Shown here: positions 15,754-17,010 of the stretch, piece after piece
How positions within the stretch are numbered: the stretch's first letter is position 1
Layout: each line of letters starts with the position of its first letter
Assembly (NCBI GenBank): GCA_017623265.1
Contig: JAGAPM010000174.1
Span: 1-17,010, forward strand
Source of the DNA: Lentisphaeria bacterium
GTDB lineage: Bacteria; Verrucomicrobiota; Lentisphaeria; Victivallales; UBA1829
DNA: 17,010 nucleotides
Direction: 5' to 3'
Notes under the pieces: generated by a model
Database searches by the model: none
What the model saw: the letters and a program-made list of their open reading frames with translations, nothing else
What the model was told of the DNA's origin: nothing
Translations under genes and position numbers: made by a program

Positions 15754-15779
15754 TTCCGGGGTTAAAGTACACCCCGGAA
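15754..15779. promoter_or_regulatory. Perfect inverted repeat upstream of the isomerase operon
   Basis: TTCCGGGGT (15754-15762) and ACCCCGGAA (15771-15779) form a perfect 9-bp dyad around an 8-base AT-rich centre, 40 bases before the isomerase start and 41 bases after the ABC ATPase stop. Neither side has a T-run, so it does not look like an intrinsic terminator. It overlaps a weak candidate promoter on the minus strand (TTGATT at 15791-15786 with ACTTTA at 15768-15763). A repressor operator is the simplest reading. A structured leader or non-canonical terminator is also possible. Confidence 0.5.
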
Positions 15780-15819
15780 GGACAAAATCAAGGAAGTATT
15801 GCGCAAAAGTCCGTAAAAA

Positions 15820-16554
15820 TCACAGAACTTTTGAGAAGAAGTCACGCACACGTGGGATCGTGCTGTTGCGGATCACTTCATCCGGCGTACCGGAAACAAC
15901 GATCTGCCCGTGATCCATGAAGATGATCCGGTCCGCCACTTCCGCTGCGAATCCGATCTCATGAGTTACCACTACCATGGTCATGCCTTCCTGTGCCAGA
16001 TCTTTCATGAGGGCAAGAACTTCGCCCACCATTTCGGGGTCGAGAGCGGATGTCGGCTCGTCAAAGAGAAGCACATCCGGGTTCATGGCGAGGGCGCGCA
16101 CGATGGCAACGCGCTGTTTCTGTCCACCGGAAAGCTGGGCGGGATAGACATCCCGTTTATCGTACAGTCCGATCCGTTTCAAGAGAGCATCTGCCCTTTC
16201 ATCTGCCTCCGCCTGCGTCATTTTTCCGGTCTTGACGGGTGCGAGAGTGATATGTTTGCGGATCGTCAGATTGGGGAACAGGTAGAAGTGCTGGAAGACC
16301 ATTCCCACATTCTGCCGGTAATGGTTGATGTTCAATGCTTCATCCGTAATCACCTGATCCTTGAAGCAGATCGTGCCGGATGTGGGTGTTTCCAACAGGT
16401 TGAGACAGCGCAGGAAGGTACTTTTCCCCGATCCGGAGGGACCGACAACGAAGACCGCTTCGCCACGGTTGATCCGGGTGGAAACATTGCTGACTGCGGC
16501 AAGGCTGCCGAATTCTTTGGTCAGCCCGGCAATATCAAAAATCACTTCACTCAT
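15820..16554 (-). CDS. Polar amino acid ABC importer, ATP-binding protein (GlnQ/HisP type)
   Basis: The 244-residue protein has all ATPase motifs: Walker A GPSGSGKST (38-46), Q-loop Q88 in VFQHFYLFPNLT, signature LSGGQKQRV (141-149), Walker B LLFDEP with D165-E166, D-loop ALD, and switch H198 in VVVTHE. The length and the FYLFPNLT and DEPTSALDPE sequences are characteristic of the amino-acid (PAAT) subfamily that energises uptake of glutamine, histidine, arginine, cystine and similar substrates. It works on the inner face of the membrane with the permease encoded immediately upstream, whose last eight bases overlap this gene. GGAG lies ten bases before the ATG. The binding protein is not in the window, so the transported amino acid cannot be named. 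Confidence 0.95.
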   Translation of the reverse strand: MSEVIFDIAGLTKEFGSLAAVSNVSTRINRGEAVFVVGPSGSGKSTFLRCLNLLETPTSGTICFKDQVITDEALNINHYRQNVGMVFQHFYLFPNLTIRKHITLAPVKTGKMTQAEADERADALLKRIGLYDKRDVYPAQLSGGQKQRVAIVRALAMNPDVLLFDEPTSALDPEMVGEVLALMKDLAQEGMTMVVVTHEIGFAAEVADRIIFMDHGQIVVSGTPDEVIRNSTIPRVRDFFSKVL

Positions 16555-17010
16555 TGGTCTTCAGACTCCTTTCCAAGCGCCCCAGCAGATAGCTGAGGAG
16601 CATCACAACAGCAAGATAGATCAGGGCGACCGCAATCAGCGGCATAAACGCATCGTATGTCTGGCTGCGGATAATATCGCCGCCTTTCGTCAGGTCCTGC
16701 AGGGCAATATATCCGGCGACACTGGTCTCTTTCAGCAGCACGATCAATTCGTTTCCGAGAGCCGGAAGCACATTCTTGAACGCCTGGGGAACGATGACGG
16801 AACGCATGGTCTGCGTATAGGAAAGCCCCAGACTGCGACCCGCTTCCATCTGACCGCGGTCAATGGACATGATCCCCGCCCGGAAGATCTCCGCCACGTA
16901 AGCGCCGGAGTTGATGCCGAAGCACAGGCAGCCCACCAGGATCTTATTGCGGCTGGCGGCGAAGACAACGAAGTTCAAAAGCAGGATCTGCACCACCACG
17001 GGGGTACCGC
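16547..17010 (-). CDS. Polar amino acid ABC importer permease, C-terminal part
   Basis: The open frame runs in from the window edge. About 154 C-terminal residues are visible and the N-terminus is missing. The visible part begins GTPVVVQILL, matching the RGTP-x-x-VQ segment of HisM/GlnP-family permeases, and contains the EAA loop EAGRSLGLSYTQTMRSVIVPQA that docks onto the ATPase. Hydrophobic segments include the start, the ILVGCLCFGINSGAYVAEIF region and a final one (MPLIAVALIYLAVVMLLSYL). The GTG at 16999 is an internal valine, not a start. It overlaps the ATPase gene by eight bases in one operon. Confidence 0.93.
   Translation of the reverse strand, partial: GTPVVVQILLLNFVVFAASRNKILVGCLCFGINSGAYVAEIFRAGIMSIDRGQMEAGRSLGLSYTQTMRSVIVPQAFKNVLPALGNELIVLLKETSVAGYIALQDLTKGGDIIRSQTYDAFMPLIAVALIYLAVVMLLSYLLGRLERSLKTNE

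Overview
The window looks like part of a chromosome from a Lentisphaerota (Victivallales-type) or related Planctomycetota-Verrucomicrobia-Chlamydiota bacterium, perhaps from an animal gut. This is inferred from gene content, not from a marker gene. The content is moderately GC-rich DNA, several cytosolic glycoside-hydrolase-like proteins without signal peptides, a Gfo/Idh/MocA dehydrogenase, an SGNH hydrolase, a sugar-isomerase TIM barrel and a giant aromatic-rich lipoprotein. There are no rRNA or tRNA genes, transposases, CRISPR arrays or phage genes that I can recognise.

Layout. Positions 1-180 hold the 3' end of an unidentified plus-strand gene, closed by a strong intrinsic terminator (209-245). 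Positions 246-532 carry no convincing gene but contain a dense cluster of perfect inverted repeats. Positions 533-2070 (minus) are a two-gene operon: a LOG-family nucleotide phosphoribohydrolase followed by a NodB-like deacetylase, translationally coupled by an ATGA overlap. Divergent promoters lie at 2071-2278. Positions 2279-3366 (plus) are two overlapping small membrane-anchored proteins that share a C-terminal motif and are probably paralogues. A clean TTGACA-17-TACAGT promoter then drives a 1392-residue lipoprotein (3490-7668) that contains at least five, probably six, degenerate repeats of about 160 residues.

Positions 7763-11138 (plus) and 11146-15714 (minus) form two convergent sets of carbohydrate genes. 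Plus strand: Gfo/Idh/MocA oxidoreductase, SGNH hydrolase, 511-residue TIM-barrel protein. Minus strand: sugar phosphate isomerase/epimerase-type TIM barrel, 689-residue glycosidase-like protein, 529-residue DUF4091/GH123-like protein. None of the six has a signal peptide, so they probably act in the cytoplasm on imported saccharides. The combination of a sugar dehydrogenase with an isomerase-fold enzyme and uncharacterised glycosidase-like proteins suggests an oxidative route of glycoside cleavage. That is a hypothesis only.

Positions 15820-17010 (minus) are the ATPase and the C-terminal part of the permease of a polar-amino-acid ABC importer, cut by the window edge. A perfect 9-bp inverted repeat (15754-15779) sits between this transporter and the minus-strand carbohydrate operon.
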